64,000 nucleotides of DNA from AWTP1-13 sp033764875 (GTDB lineage: Bacteria > Pseudomonadota > Alphaproteobacteria > Rhizobiales > Hyphomicrobiaceae): NCBI GenBank assembly GCA_033764875.1, contig JANRIO010000011.1, positions 1 through 64,000 of the forward strand, in the 5' to 3' direction. Positions within the stretch are counted from its first letter, which is position 1; the number at the start of each line of letters is the position of its first letter. Made by a program: the position numbers and the translations under genes. The notes under the pieces were generated by a model. The model was not told the DNA's origin. It saw only the letters and a list, made by a program, of their open reading frames with translations, and made no database searches. Positions 63,745-64,000 of the stretch are shown here, piece after piece.

Positions 63745-63911
63745 GCCGGAGGGTGGGGCCGGCTCGCGTTTTCGTGGCGAAATGCTCTGCACGCTGCTAC
63801 ATATGGTGTGTGCCGGCGCCGCGCAGACACCAGCCGATGGGGTTGTACGCGAACCCCGATGGGCGGGCGCGCGTTGCTAGTGAAGTTCCTGCGTAGTCAC
63901 GGCCGACCCCC

Positions 63912-64000
63912 ATGGCGCCTCGCTCCAGTTGGAAGGGCTATCTGAAGCTGAGCCTCGTCTCGGCCTCGGTCGCCCTTTATCCCGCCACCTCCTCCACCGA
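63912..64000 (+). CDS. ku: Ku-type DNA end-binding protein, N-terminus only (3' end outside window)
   Basis: The visible 29 residues MAPRSSWKGYLKLSLVSASV followed by ALYPATSSTE fit the conserved start of bacterial Ku (W-K-G-x-L-x-L-S-L-V...ALYPA). Ku binds double-strand ends and recruits LigD in non-homologous end joining. Only the start is visible, so intactness and LigD linkage cannot be judged. Confidence 0.8.
   Translation, partial: MAPRSSWKGYLKLSLVSASVALYPATSST

Overview
The window is GC-rich, densely coded DNA from an alphaproteobacterium, most likely a member of the Hyphomicrobiales (Rhizobiales). This placement rests on gene content: an IF-3 of alphaproteobacterial type, Ku at the right edge, a membrane-anchored trehalose synthase, an Omp25/31-like porin, sulfoacetaldehyde acetyltransferase, Baeyer-Villiger monooxygenase and LLM enzymes, and dispersed intergenic palindromes. 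The genus cannot be read from the sequence. I recognise about 65 protein genes and one tRNA (Pro, CGG).

Layout. 1-3.3 kb looks accessory: the end of a lower-GC ParA-like ATPase, an array of a dispersed repeat, and a NACHT-type STAND NTPase. 3.7-15.3 kb is mixed chromosomal material: porin, universal stress protein, hydrolases, glycosyltransferase, infC with an apparent AUC start, an orphan TRAP binding protein, an L,D-transpeptidase, a sulfatase-modifying-factor-like protein, a retropepsin-like protease and a dienelactone hydrolase. 15.5-23.8 kb is a catabolic island (acyl-CoA ligase, BVMO, SDR, esterase, LLM oxidoreductase, IclR regulator) of the kind that breaks down ketones or alicyclic compounds. 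23.8-24.7 kb holds an IS5 remnant and three repeat copies. 24.8-30.3 kb has a membrane methyltransferase, xsc, a thioesterase, a cytochrome c, an Hsp20 and an SDR.

30.8-39.3 kb is a large leftward operon for a multisubunit cation/proton antiporter. Its order is E-F-G-(MrpA C-terminal-like)-B-C-D-D-small membrane protein-D, followed by a CaCA exchanger. No full-length MrpA is present, and the order matches the antiporter half of archaeal Mbh complexes. Divergent from it is otsB-otsA, so ion and compatible-solute stress functions sit side by side.

44-48 kb has a FadL-type channel, an alpha-oxoamine synthase and an exported-looking SAM methyltransferase. 48-54.7 kb looks like a complete phosphorelay to cyclic di-GMP: receiver, hybrid kinase, separate HPt, and two tandem REC-GGDEF-EAL proteins with all signature motifs intact. 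54.7-64 kb carries catabolic enzymes (polysaccharide-deacetylase-like, NicC-like monooxygenase, amidohydrolase, SDR), DUF302 and DUF3179 proteins, a secreted ClpP-fold protein and the first codons of Ku.

The most unusual non-coding signal is a family of about 110-bp elements with 11-bp inverted ends. There are eight copies at four loci. Two loci share a core-spacer-core unit in opposite orientation about 23 kb apart. No complete mobile element, CRISPR array or phage is visible.
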